Shown here piece after piece: positions 13,100-24,600 of a stretch of DNA of 64,000 nucleotides. Both the position numbers and the translations under genes were made by a program. This DNA comes from Anagrus nilaparvatae (taxonomy: Eukaryota > Arthropoda > Insecta > Hymenoptera > Mymaridae): NCBI GenBank assembly GCA_022575985.1, contig JAKSXM010000272.1, positions 26,491,501 to 26,555,500 of the forward strand. Reading direction: 5' to 3'. The notes under the pieces are model-generated. The model searched no databases and was not told where the DNA came from. It saw nothing but the letters and a program-made list of their open reading frames with translations. Positions within the stretch are counted from its first letter, which is position 1. Every line of letters starts with the position of its first letter.

Positions 13100-13660
13100 A
13101 ACCTACTTTATTTTATTTATTTATTTTTATTTTATTTAATATACAAGATCAGTGATCCCAAAAAATCATTACAATATAAATTTATTAATTACATTTTTAC
13201 AAAAGAATTTTTATAAGCAGAGTAATCAAAAGATATGTTAGTTAAAAAAGTATTAAAATCTAGAGAGTATATAAAAAAGAAAAATACAAGTTTTTAAATA
13301 TCTATTATGGTTAATTGTAATATAGTCTAATATCACAAATTAATAAAAGTAATTCAAGTATAATTCAATATCTTGCAAGTGAGACCTCCAACAGTACAAA
13401 TAGAGTCACCAAACACATCAAACAAATCTTTATGCTCATTATAAGTATTACAAGTTCTTATTGAGACCGATTTGTTTGAGAATTTATTCAAATGATAAGG
13501 CGTTTCAAAGACATAATTAAGAGATCTAACACTACGTTGTGGCACACGAAAAAGCAGTTTTGATAATATAGATTCAGAATTAATAAAATTATTAACAATT
13601 TTACTAAGATAGGTTGGGTCAGTTTTCTTTATAGCACTAGTATTCCTATAAAGTCTTTTT
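13100..13660 (-). pseudogene. Non-LTR retrotransposon 3' fragment with (TAAA)n tail
   Basis: On the minus strand a frame ending at 13354 gives RVPQRSVRSLNYVFETPYHL then NKFSNKSVSIRTCNTYNEHK and DLFDVF. This resembles the carboxy-terminal tail after the RT domain of insect jockey/CR1-type LINEs (R-V-P..R....L-F..P.-H-x-T-N-x..N-S-x..R-x-C-x-x-Y-N....D-L-F). Upstream minus-strand sequence continues in frame (LSKIVNNFINSESILSKLLF), interrupted by little. The 3' side ends in a '(tttta/ttta)n' run at about 13108-13140, expected for such elements. Identification rests on remembered motif spacing, so the clade is uncertain. Confidence 0.55.
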
Positions 13661-14639
13661 CCCTGTATTTAATAAAAAAGAATCACAATCTTTCATTAAA
13701 AATAAAACATATAAATTAAATGCAAAGAAAACATTTCTTTAAAGAAAAATTTTCCTCTATCAAATTCCTATAACGATACCCTATTAAGATTATTTTAAAT
13801 TGAAAAGAAAAAAAATCGCATTAAATTTTTCAAAGAGCATAATAATTTTAATAATATATTGCAAAAAGATTTATTATATATAGTTAGTGCAGTATAATAT
13901 GGCAACAGGGAATTATTAAAAGCTAAAATCAGCTTCGTTCCGGAAATTCGCCTTTAGAAAACTTTTGCGTAAGATTAATGTCTAACTCATTTGCAAATTA
14001 TAAAGATATGAATAAAGTTTTTAAGATATATATTTATAGGTAAAATTCACTAAGCTAAAAACTAAGTTCAATTATTTATATGCAAATTAATTTAGTATTT
14101 TCTTAATTTTTCTTTTGGTTATTAAAATTTTATGCATAATTTAACTTTGGAGATTAATCCATTTGGTAAATTTGAATTTTTTGAATTTATTGAAAAATGT
14201 TATGTAGTCATGGACGTTTCGTAAAGCAGACTGCTCATCTCATCAGTATAATTTTTTTATTTATGGAGTTTATAACGTTATAATTTATATTGTAGATTTA
14301 TTTAACGGTCGCCATCTAGTTCTCCTAAGATCCTGTCACCACCAAGATTCTGGGAAGAGATTGTGATTAGAATTGCGAGGAGTTAGGTACTAATCAAATC
14401 AATGGATTGTTTTCACAAATTGTTTTATTGAGAGATACTTGCTTCAGCCAATATCAAGTACCACTAATTCTCGCTACATCTTTCTTTTGCCATCTCCCCA
14501 CTTCTCAGTTACCATATTTGTTAATAAAAAAAATTAATTAATTAAAATAAATTGAAAAATAAATAATAATAATAAAAAATAAATAAATAAAAGAAAGGAA
14601 AAAGGAAAAAGGATTTTTGAGGTTAAGTTTTATTAAAAA

Positions 14640-15160
14640 TATTATTAAGTAAACCGGACTTGAGAGAAGCTTGTCTAAGCTGCCGTCCTTACGTTTATTT
14701 ATTTGTAACCACCCTAAAAAGGGCAGGACTTATATTGCCCTTGCTGAAGCTGCTCAGAAACTACAAAATTCACATGCACACACAATTACATAATCACACA
14801 AAAAATATTTACAGAATACTTGGAGTAGAATCAAAAACACTTACTGAACCACGTCCAGCCACGGTCTAACACAGACCCATTTTTTGCACGCTTCAGGTGC
14901 GTTGTTCCTTGGCCAAGTTCAAATTTTCCACAACTTCTTACCCAAGTATCTTTGCAAAATTTATACACCAAACACACACAAATCATAAAATACAAAATTA
15001 ACTTCTTGACAGCAGTTTCAGCAGGAAGAAAAGGCGAAATTCTTGATATTGGATCAGCAAAGGTGAGAGTTTAGCAAGGCATCTTTTCGGAGAATGTCGT
15101 TCCCGCTCCGCGAAAGCATAACCGATGCTATACCTGTTTCTATCTCTTTCCAAGCGCGCG
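14640..15160. other. GC-richer island, unassigned
   Basis: Composition differs sharply from its surroundings, with CA-rich tracts (cacatgcacacacaattaca) and 'cgttcccgctccgcgaaagc'. A similar 'gctgattggacgaaataaaa' phrase recurs at about 54790 ('ctgattggccgaataaaa'), suggesting a dispersed repeat such as a solo LTR. No convincing ORF or tRNA-like sequence. The 69-codon frame at 14660 has no family features. Confidence 0.4.
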
Positions 15161-15544
15161 CTGATTGGACGAAATAAAATTACTTTACTAGGGACTTATT
15201 GTTTATATATTTTACTATTTTTTGGGTAAATAGATTATATTTGTTGTTAATAAATAAATCGACACAAATATTAAATGTATCTAAATTGAACGCGAAAATA
15301 AAGAAATTATACTATGATCAATTGTAATTATACAATTCATGTTATTTTGATTATTGATTTTGTAAATTTCTTTTTTTTTTTTTTTTTTATTAATCAGTAT
15401 ATTTCAATGGTTTGAGAACTTAGCCCATATAACCGATGGTATGCACCCTTATTATTTTTTTATTACAACTTACGACTTCATAATTGTATTGTGTTATGTC
15501 AGTGTTAATGTTTGTGTAATGTCTGGGCGTTAGTTTTATGTGTG

Positions 15545-15905
15545 TAGGCGTTGTAAACTATGGTCCAGGAGGTACGCGACTTCTCCTAAACCCCACACCG
15601 GCTTGTAGTGCCCTGGAAGCACTTCGGATTGCGTTATCTGCATAATGCTGGGTTTTACGCCTTAATTTAACATTATGCGGATGCCTCAATCCTGGAACCC
15701 ACGGTAGAACAACATTAAGAATTTTTTGTAAAGAAAAAAACTTAATGCTGATATAACCGGGAATCGAATCTCGAACCTTCAGGTCCGTAATCCAACGCCC
15801 TAACCACAGAGCTAACGAGGCTCTTAGTACATTTCTTTGGCATAAACGATCGGTGATGCCATCTTCACAATCCAACAAGAACAAGTCTTTCACTCTCGCT
15901 CTGAG
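15545..15905 (-). mobile_element. tRNA-derived SINE
   Basis: On the minus strand the segment 15826 down to about 15752 reads as a tRNA: 'gagcctcgttagctctgtgg' then 'ttagggcgttggattacgga' and 'cctgaaggttcgagattcga' then 'ttcccgg'. Both internal pol III promoter boxes are visible: box A (TAGCTCTGTGG) and box B (GGTTCGAgaTTC, with a small insertion). The rest, down to about 15545, is non-tRNA body of moderate GC. A tRNA head plus unrelated body is the structure of a SINE. The 116-codon minus-strand ORF across it has no known domain and is taken as fortuitous. Confidence 0.65.
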
Positions 15906-18082
15906 CAAGAGGGAAATACGGGCCCTCGCGAATCGTGGTAGGTTATGTTTACAAAATTATGAAAGATTTTTTAACAATATTTATTTTGTAAGGATCTGAC
16001 GTACCTTACAAGCTCTTTACAATAATTATGAAAACATATAATAATTATTATGCTTTAAATATACTAAAATTACAAATTTACTAACTAAGTAAATAAAAGA
16101 TTTATGCTGATGAGGTGAACAGTCTAATTCTCGAAACATTTTTTCCTTTACATTTACATTAATACTTTTTAAAAAATATGTAAGAAAAGCAATAATTTAC
16201 TAAAATTTAGTAGTTCCGTCACTATTTTCTATACTTCAATGTTTATAATTTTAATTGCACATTTTACCCTAAGAAATTCGTATTTCAGAATAAAATCTGA
16301 AATTTTTTAATTAAAAATAATAATAAGTAAATCACATTACGTGAAAAAGACAGAAAATAAAATAAAATTTCTTTCACTGTATCGATAATTTGCAGAAACT
16401 CTTATATTTTTCATTTCTTCTCAATAAATTTAATTAGAAACCATATTTTTTATCTATAAAATAAATAGAAAATATAATTAATTTTTTTTTATTAAATAAA
16501 AATTATATACAGTGCAGACATTTACAGTATAAGAAAATTAAATTTAATATGACGATTAAATTAAGTTAACTTATAAATATTTATATGTACTTTGAAGATT
16601 TCTGTAAAAATATAAACCAATTCTCGAAAGTACTAGGTTAAATATTACAGTGTACATAAGCCGTAAACTTTTTTTACTTATTTCCTGATTTTTATACTTA
16701 CTAAAAAAGCTCTTATTTCTCCGGAAATATACACAAAATGCAATTTTCTCTAAGATACAATATAAAAACTGGCTTTATATTCTTTTACTCAAATCTTTTA
16801 ACTTTGCGTTATTTGTAAGCTTTATTCTCAAAAATTAATATTTATTTGTTTTTAAAAAACTTACGTAGTCCTCCTTTACCATCAATACCCAAACTTCATT
16901 TTCTTTTTTACTCCATAACTGCATTTAAACTATTAAGAATTAAATTTTTATAGCAAAGATTAAAATGTTTAACATTTTATTTAATAGAATACTTAAATGC
17001 ATAAGTTTTTTTTATTTAAAGATATAATAGTGTTGAAAGTATTACAGTTAAAATTTTATGTAAATTATTTTTTAATCCTTATATAGAAAAGTTTAATACT
17101 TGGAAATTTAAATAATGCGTTAAATTTTTATTAACTCTTAAATGTTTTTTATTAAAAGAATACGTTTAAATAAAATAATATTTAAAATAAAAACTTTTAT
17201 ATTTTTTTCTAAATTTATGCAAAATAATATAAAAAGGCTGGTATACGGAAGTTCAAATGCTGTGTCTGACAAGACAGTTGTGTTATTTTTTACCGAAATG
17301 TTAATTAATATTTGAAATATTGTAACAAAGTAAAATTAAATTATAAACAAAATTATACTAAACTTTGATCAATCAAAATGCGTACACAAATTTAACCCAC
17401 CGAATTTTCCAACATCCTGTTAGTATACAGAAAGATTATATTCAAGCAGGAAGTTTGATCAGTTACCGGAAAAAGCCTAAAACGTACATCCGACATTTAC
17501 GTTACTGCTTCTGCTGATTTTCTATACACAACAATGTTATATATTTTAATTTTATGTTGTAATCATGAAGATCGATGAGATTTATATTTTATTCAATTTT
17601 CGTTGTAATACTGCTTCATTTGTCTTTTATTGTTTCGTTTTATTTTATCATTAATTAAATTTTATAAAATTTATTATTTTATCAATAAATATATAACTTT
17701 TATTCAATTGATTTTTACTTTTTTTTAATTAAAATAAAAATATATAAAAAATATTTTACAATTTATTTATTTTTTATCAATACGTTCATAAATTTTAATT
17801 AAAAAAAACATTTTTATTTTTTTTTAATTAATAAAATTGTTTTTAATTTATTAAATTCGAATTTATTTGAAAATTTAAATAGAATGGTCTTATTATTGAA
17901 TGTATAATGTATACTAAGAAAACATTTTAATTTACTGTGGTTTAGAAACATTTTAAATAGAAACATTTTAAATTATACTTTTTTCTAGACATTCAATTTA
18001 TGTAGGCTTCTAACTGAATTTATTTTTTATAACGATTTAAATTTGAATCTTAAATCTTAAATTTTAATTTTTTATGTTTTAG
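15906..18082. other. AT-rich DNA upstream of the first recognised exon
   Basis: No promoter, exon or repeat I can support. If the DPP-like gene has upstream coding or 5' UTR exons here they are too short or divergent to call. The segment ends in the pyrimidine-rich acceptor immediately before 18083. Confidence 0.5.
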
Positions 18083-18302
18083 GAATTGATGACTAAAAGG
18101 ACAGGATGCAATACACGTCGTTTATTAATTGTAGGATTGATTGTTATGGTAATATTAGCGTCATTGACTGCAGCAACATTGATCTTAATGATCAATGGCT
18201 CAAAGTCAGAGAGAAATATTGGCACTGCAGCTAGCATTACATTAGAAGATTGGCTTGGAGGCTCTTTAACTCCCAAAAGCTTCAATGGAACTTGGTTAAG
18301 TG
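18083..18302 (+). CDS. S9B dipeptidyl-peptidase-like protein, exon with membrane anchor
   Basis: First recognised coding exon of a DPP4/DPP6/DPP10-like type II membrane protein. It follows an acceptor (ttttatgttttag) and ends at a gtatgt donor, leaving one base of a split Gly codon. Reading begins GAA TTG ATG; an in-frame TAG lies in the acceptor, so either translation starts at the ATG at 18089 or, as in relatives where an ELV-like stretch precedes the membrane segment, an upstream exon outside my recognition joins in phase 0. A short basic stub (TKRTGCNTRR) precedes one hydrophobic helix (LLIVGLIVMVILASLTAATL), then a linker with SITLEDW and the hallmark SFNGTWLS that opens the beta-propeller in this family. 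The topology implies a short cytoplasmic tail and an extracellular bulk, and NGT is a glycosylation sequon. The same frame stays open past the donor to 18391, which is intron read-through. Family assignment is firm; the ortholog (active peptidase or inactive channel partner) is not decidable. Confidence 0.9.
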
Positions 18303-18419
18303 GTATGTATAAGTTAATGTTATTGTTTTTTGTTCCCGAGGGGTTTTATTATAAAGAAAATGCTAATTGTAAGAATTCAAAGCAATGCTAATTGAGAAAT
18401 AACGAATTTCTTAAAACTG

Positions 18420-18790
18420 AAACTACCCGGTAAGAAAATTAGGTATTACTTCTGAAAAAAAGTAATGTGGTCTATTTGATATCTTGAAGCAACAAATTTT
18501 GAAACAAAAATTTTAAAAAATTTAGGTATCAGATCCGAGAAATTGAGTAAAAACGATACTTCAATATATCAGCACTTTCGTAGAAAAAAATGAGATATTA
18601 CATCATTTTAGAGATTTTTTGATGAAAATATTGTTTAAAAAAAATTAGGTCTTAAGCTTTCAGGGTCTCAAAACGTGATCAACTGCAAAAAAATTAAAAA
18701 TAAAAATTTGACCTACCACAATGTTTCCTCTATTCAATGAACCATAATTAAAATCCAGATTACTGCAAATAAATTTTTGATCAGTGTAGA
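18420..18790 (-). repeat. Degraded copy of the 'gaggaaccattgtga' repeat family
   Basis: Blocks such as 'ggtatcagatccgagaaatt', 'gagtaaaaacgatacttcaa', 'gcactttcgtagaaa', 'ttaggtcttaa', 'gtctcaaaacgtg' and 'aaatttgacctaccacaatg' occur in the same order in the longer copy at 37440-38520 and, inverted, at 60310-61090. This copy lacks the CA microsatellite and lies about 120 bases after the exon 1 donor. Confidence 0.75.
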
Positions 18791-20233
18791 ATACAATGCA
18801 TTTATTTATTAAAGGATATGAATACATAATTTTATTTCTTCATTGATTTTGTTCTAAATATGTTCACTGCAGATGTATAAGTACATAAAGGAATAAATAG
18901 TAACAGTAAATGTCAAATGCATGTATAAAATTGAAAATGGCAATCGCAGAAACTCTTGTTAACTTATATTAAACACACACATACACAAATACGTATATAT
19001 ATTGTCATCGCTTATTTGATGAATTAACTGCAAAGATGAATTTTAACACATGACCGAATTTTCTATACGCGTACATCTAACAATAGATAGTAAATACTCT
19101 TTCGAATAACACATACATGTATAAATATAATACATATTTATATATTCACATTATAACCATCGTCATTAATAGTATATTGATAATAAGCAGTCTTGCGTAT
19201 AATAGAAGTTTAAATGACTAATTAATCTTCATATCTTTAATATTATATTATTCTAGACCTATTATGCATTAAAATTTTTATTTATTTTTAGGTTATTAAC
19301 AGCAATATTTTTTTCGCCTAGGTGAGCGTAAAACTTTGTGCGGGATTTTCTGCACTTGTTCACGGTAGTCAGAACTTTTGCGCTTTGAATTTTACTATAA
19401 TATATAAAAATTTTCGTATTAATTTTAATTAATATCATCCTGGTTTTAGAAATTTGTTTAATCCCTTATATAAAGATTGATTGAACAGTAAAAAAATTAA
19501 GTGTAAAACTCTTTAAATTCAAAATATAAAATTTTTAAATTTTCGCTAATTTTGAAATTTTGTTAAATTTCCGTTTTTGGCTTACAGCTAATTAGTAAAA
19601 AAAAAATCAAAAAAACCGCAGTGACACATGAAATTAGATGCTTCTAGAAGTAGTTTAAAATCGGTTTTAAGTGAATAGCTCAAAAATTGAGTCCAAGAGC
19701 GATTTTTGACCGTTTTGTCTCACTGTGCGTCGGTTTGAGTCGAGTTAAATCAATTAATGATATAATTTTAATAAAAGGTTACAACAAATATCGTTTTGAC
19801 TCAATACGACTTTCAACATCTTTTAAAGTGAAACAAGCTTTCATGCAATCATTAAACAAAATTAATAAAGCAATTAAAGAATAAAATATTGATTAAAATA
19901 TTTTTCAAAAACAAATAATATATAATCAAAAATTAATTAATTAAAGTTATTATTTTGAATATACATTTAATTAATTATTATTATGTAAATAAACACGCTA
20001 ATACTGTAAATGTACACATACAATTTTTTGTACATTAATTATTTATTGTTTATAACAAAATAAGTTTGAATTATTTACTTCACCTAATATACCCAATTAA
20101 TAATATTTCAAATAATAAAAATCGTCTGTATTTAGGAATAAATTTAGTGGGTTTTTATGCTTCGCACAGTCTATAATTGTTAGCAATTATCTAGTTTTAA
20201 TTAATATCATCCTGGTTTTAGAAATTTGTTTGC

Positions 20234-21473
20234 TTAACCTATTAACGCCTAAGCGGACATCCTTGGACACTTGCATTTTTCGGTTATAAAAACTGCATAT
20301 TTTAGGCTAAAAACCCCACCTAGAAGGTAATTTGGGTCGCTCTTTTCATTTCCGGGGCCCGTTTTTTGATACAACCCTTGCGAAACGAGATATCAACCCC
20401 TAAAGTGGGATAAATTTTCATATAATTCTTAAAGAAACTTAAGTTCTTCCAACATGCAAAAAAGTTTTTATTTAGCATAAAAAATTATTACTAGGACTCC
20501 CAAGAAATAGCTAAAAGTCAAATAAGCATGTATTAACCATTGCAACCCTCCCTGGGGGTGTCTTTAGAAAGCAAAGGGGTGAGTTTTATAAAAAATGAAA
20601 GATTGAATATTTTGGGCCAAAAAACTCACCGAGTAAGTATTTTGGGTCGCTCTTTTCATTTCTAAAGCTCATTTTTAGCTAAAACCCCTATAAAATGAGA
20701 TATCAACCCCTAAAATGGGGTAAATTTTGAAATAATTGTTAAAGAAACTTTAGTTGTTTTCAAATACAAAATAGTTTTATTTAGCAAAAAAAAATTATTA
20801 CCAGAACTCCAGAGAAAAGGCTAAAAGTCATATACGCACGTATTAGCCATTGCAACCCTTACTGGGGGTGTCTTTAGTAATTAAAGGGGTGAGTTTTATA
20901 AACAAATGAAAGATTGAATATTTTGGGCTAAGAAACTTACCTAATAGGTATTTTGGGTCGCTCTTTTCATTTCTGGAGCTCATTATTAGCTACAACCCCT
21001 ACGAAATGATTTACCAACCCTTAAAATGGGGTAAACGAGCTTTGGAAATGAAAAGAGAGACCCAAATTACCTACTATGTGAGTTTTTTGGCCCAAAATAT
21101 TCAATCTTTCATTATTTATAAAACTCATCCCTTTGCTTTCTAAAGACACCCCCAGGGAGGGTTGCAATGGTTAATACATGCTTATTTGACTTTTAACTAT
21201 TTCTTGGGAGTCCTAGTAATAATTTTTTATGCTAAATAAAAACTTTTTTGCATTTTGGAAGAACTTAAGTTTCTTTAAGAATTATATGAAAATTTACCCC
21301 ACTTTAGGGGTTGATATCTCGTTTCGCAAGGGTTGTATCAAAAAACTGGCCCCGGAAATGAAAAGAGCGACCCAAATTACCTACTGGGTGGGGTTTTTAG
21401 CCTAAAATATGCAGTTTTTATGACCGAAAAATACAAGTGTCCAAGGATGTCCGCTTAGGCGTTAATAGGTTAA
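20234..21473. mobile_element. TTAA-flanked foldback MITE with internal triplication
   Basis: Left end 'ttaacctattaacgcctaag' continuing 'cggacatccttggacac' is the inverse of the right end 'gtgtccaaggatgtccgctt' continuing 'aggcgttaataggttaa'. The arms stay complementary for about 280 bases. TTAA stands at both outer ends (20234-20237, 21470-21473), the duplication typical of piggyBac-type insertion. Between the arms, a module with 'ttttgggtcgctcttttcat' and 'aatggggtaaa' occurs three times in direct order (about 20290, 20590, 20890). There is no transposase, so non-autonomous; the piggyBac link is inference. Confidence 0.75.
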
Positions 21474-21690
21474 AAAAAACTTATAACTGGTTGCGTAAGC
21501 GCAACCTCTATTCATGCTCGATATAATACATAAATAGTATACGCTATACAAGCTTACAATTCGTTAGTTTTATAATTGATAATTATTACCTAACCACCAA
21601 CCCCCTTAAATTAGTACATTTCACTACTCCTTTTATCCACACACATTTTATCACCCCCCTTAAAACAGATACATTAAGTCGTTCAAGTGG
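21474..21690 (+). repeat. Divergent head of the minisatellite-element family, copy 4
   Basis: 'aacttataactggttgcgta' continuing 'agcgcaacctctattcatgctc' corresponds to the head of the copies at 776 and 47181, with a compensated hairpin (gttgcgtaagcgcaac). It is followed by 'cccccttaaattagtacatt' and 'cacccccctt', reminiscent of the C-tract tail, but no minisatellite body. It starts directly at the edge of the TTAA foldback. Confidence 0.5.
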
Positions 21691-24600
21691 ATTTCGGGTA
21701 TGCTATGAGTGTGAATGGCTTTCAAATTTCAAAAGCTTAAAATAGCAGCAAAAAATGACCAATATTTGTAAAAATGAACACTAAATTTTTTGAATAAGAA
21801 AAAAAATTCTCTTTTATACTGGATATGTATTTATTTACCCTGTGTGAGAACGTGAAAACGAAATTCGTCTAAATATACTGATTAAACTTTGAAACCTCTC
21901 ATAAATTTCCTTGAAATGTAAAAAACTGTTTTCAAGAAACATGATGTTTGTAGGATCGAAAGGTTTAAATGAGAGCTTTAAATCGTTTAAATATAAATTT
22001 TGCCATAAAAACTCAATTCAGCAACCAGCAAACCTAATTAAGCCCTTTGAATTAAAAAAATACTGAATTAATAATATAAAATAATTCTTTACAGAGGTAA
22101 TAAATCTCATATGGGATGCATTGTTTGAATTTGATTTCTAAAAATTGACATCAAATTAAAAAATAAAACTCATTAATACACCTGGTCATTTTAAATTCAA
22201 ACTAGGCAATTTTATACATTTAGTGAGTGTATTTCATGTTAACCAAAGTTTCCACAGTCATCTATAATATCTACTCCAGTAAATTAGGATAATTTAGTGT
22301 TGCAAATAATGTGGTCTCAAATAAAAAGATTTTTAAATAAAAATAATTGAATGAATTATTCAATTTTGTATTTTTTTGTAATTCAAAAATATCTTTCAAA
22401 GAAATATAAAGAAATATTGTAAATTAGTTGAAAATAAGAGACTAACAAATGATCAAATACTTACTTTTAAATCACACTCAGAAGCCTCACTCAATGTTAC
22501 CCAAACTAAAATACTAAACGTAATTATTTTTAATTTTATAACGTGTCACTTAAATTCAAAAAAAAAAACTTTATTTTACAGAAGTATTTTCATAATAATA
22601 AAAAAAAAGTTTTCTCTTGAATTTGGATTAGTAAACTTTTTTAAATGAAAATACAAAGAAAAGCAAGAAAGAAAAAAAAATTACATTTTTTATTCATGCA
22701 TAAAAAATGCTTAAAATACTTAAACTGCTAATCATGTTTCATGTCGTATAATTTGGTTAGACTCTAAAAAGTAAAAAAAAAAAATTAAAAAATATAATGT
22801 AAACTGTTTATACATTTATTCAGTTCCTTTAACACTTTTTGTTCAACATTGTTAAAATTTTTTATATATATACAAAAGAAAGTAAAAATAATAATAAAAA
22901 AAAAAAAAGTTTACCACAACGAACAACTTCTAAAAACTATTTCACTTACCCACAGAAGTACCCAACATTGTGCATAATGCTTGCTGATTAAATTCTTTTT
23001 TTTTTTTTCCTATATAAAAATTCAAGTATGTAATGAAAAAAAACTCTTTTCTAACTTACAACTCTTAAATTAAGAGATCTTTTCTCGCATATTTCATTTT
23101 CACCGTTTCATCAATTTAGCATTTTAAATCACTGAATTTTTAACGTCCTACTAACTTTACTACTATTTTGAAGTATAAAAATTCAATTTAAAACTTTAAT
23201 GAAGATACTTCAGTTTTATTTAAAATCTTGTAATTTTAATTGTATTTACATGCAATAATACAGAATATTTAACAATCGAAGTGCACAGTTGTTTAGCTAA
23301 TAAAAATGTAGTTAAACGTAATCTTTTAACCAATAAAAGTGATTATTCTAAGCTTCTAAATAAACAAGAATCTAAGTTAAGTATAATAGCAATCTGTTAG
23401 TCCATTTGACTAAACACTATTTCTCGACCACGTAATTAAGGGTTTGAATGCTTTAAATAAAACAATTATTTTGTAAAACATTAAATATTTTTATTTGTTT
23501 AAATAAAGTACATTAATAATTAAAGAATTTGTTTGACTTTATTTGTAATTGAGAATTTATCAATAATGTGTTCTTTATTGGAGTATTATTTTTTTGTGTG
23601 TACAATTGTAATCTTCAACATAATATTTCTTTATTCTAATTGTTTATAATAAAATACTAAATTTAAGCTTTTTTTAAAAACAAACCCATTCTGAAATTAT
23701 TCAAATTTTTTTGTTGATTTTACGTATAGTAATTTTTATGAAAAAAAAAGTTATTATTATTCATCACTATTTAAAAGATCTTCAATTAGTTATTTTCATC
23801 ATTGTCCTCATTTTCTAGTATGACTTTTTTGAATACTTCAAAATCATAAACATTAAATCATTTGACCAGAGATTCAGTGGTCTGTCATCCAAAATAACAA
23901 AATTTTTATTTTTTAAATCTTCCATTATCAATAAATCGTTTTTGATTAATTAACAATTTAGCGAAAACTTATCAATTTTGCAATTTTCCATCAGGAAACC
24001 GTATAAATATACGCTAATATTGAAAATAATCCATATACATTTTTTCAAAATAAAAAAAATAGATATATGACTGAAAAAAAAGCATTAACTATAGTTAACT
24101 TATATTTTTTTCTTTCTTTTTTTAAGAATAAAAATTCTATAGTAACAATTGAAATAGTCGATAGAATTTTATGAACGATTTATTTCATATGACATTTACA
24201 ATATAGTGTTTATATTTATTTTATTTTTTAATCAAGATATATCAAATGCCTTTTTTTATTTATTTTCGAGATTATTTTCTATTCAATCTGTTATTGTTAT
24301 TTTTACAGTTTTTTTTTTTTAATTTTTTTGAATTGTAACTTATGACATTTTTATTTTTAAATGTGCATTTTGTTTTTAAAAAACAATTATTTTATATTGG
24401 GCTATTGTAAAATAAAATTATTTATTATGTAATGCATTTGGTTAGTTTGGATAAAATTTTATCCAAAATATTTACTATACCGTTTTATTCGTCGCTAACT
24501 TTGAGTTTTTACTTTAATTGTTGTGATTTTAATTATTTAAGGTTTCTGAAATGGTTTCAGATGATTACTAAACAGTTGAAAATCTTATTTGCAAATACGT

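Noticed and set aside
14660..14869. 69-codon ORF
   Set aside because: No domain, and the segment looks like a dispersed non-coding repeat; an open frame of this length is expected in a GC-richer island.
15558..15908. 116-codon minus-strand ORF
   Set aside because: It lies across the tRNA-derived SINE. The tRNA head is part of the 'protein', there is no domain, and composition alone explains an open frame in a GC-richer segment.
18086..18391. 101-codon ORF starting with TTG and running past 18302
   Set aside because: The first part is the true exon. Beyond the gtatgt donor the reading is intron: exon 2 continues the family alignment exactly from the donor.
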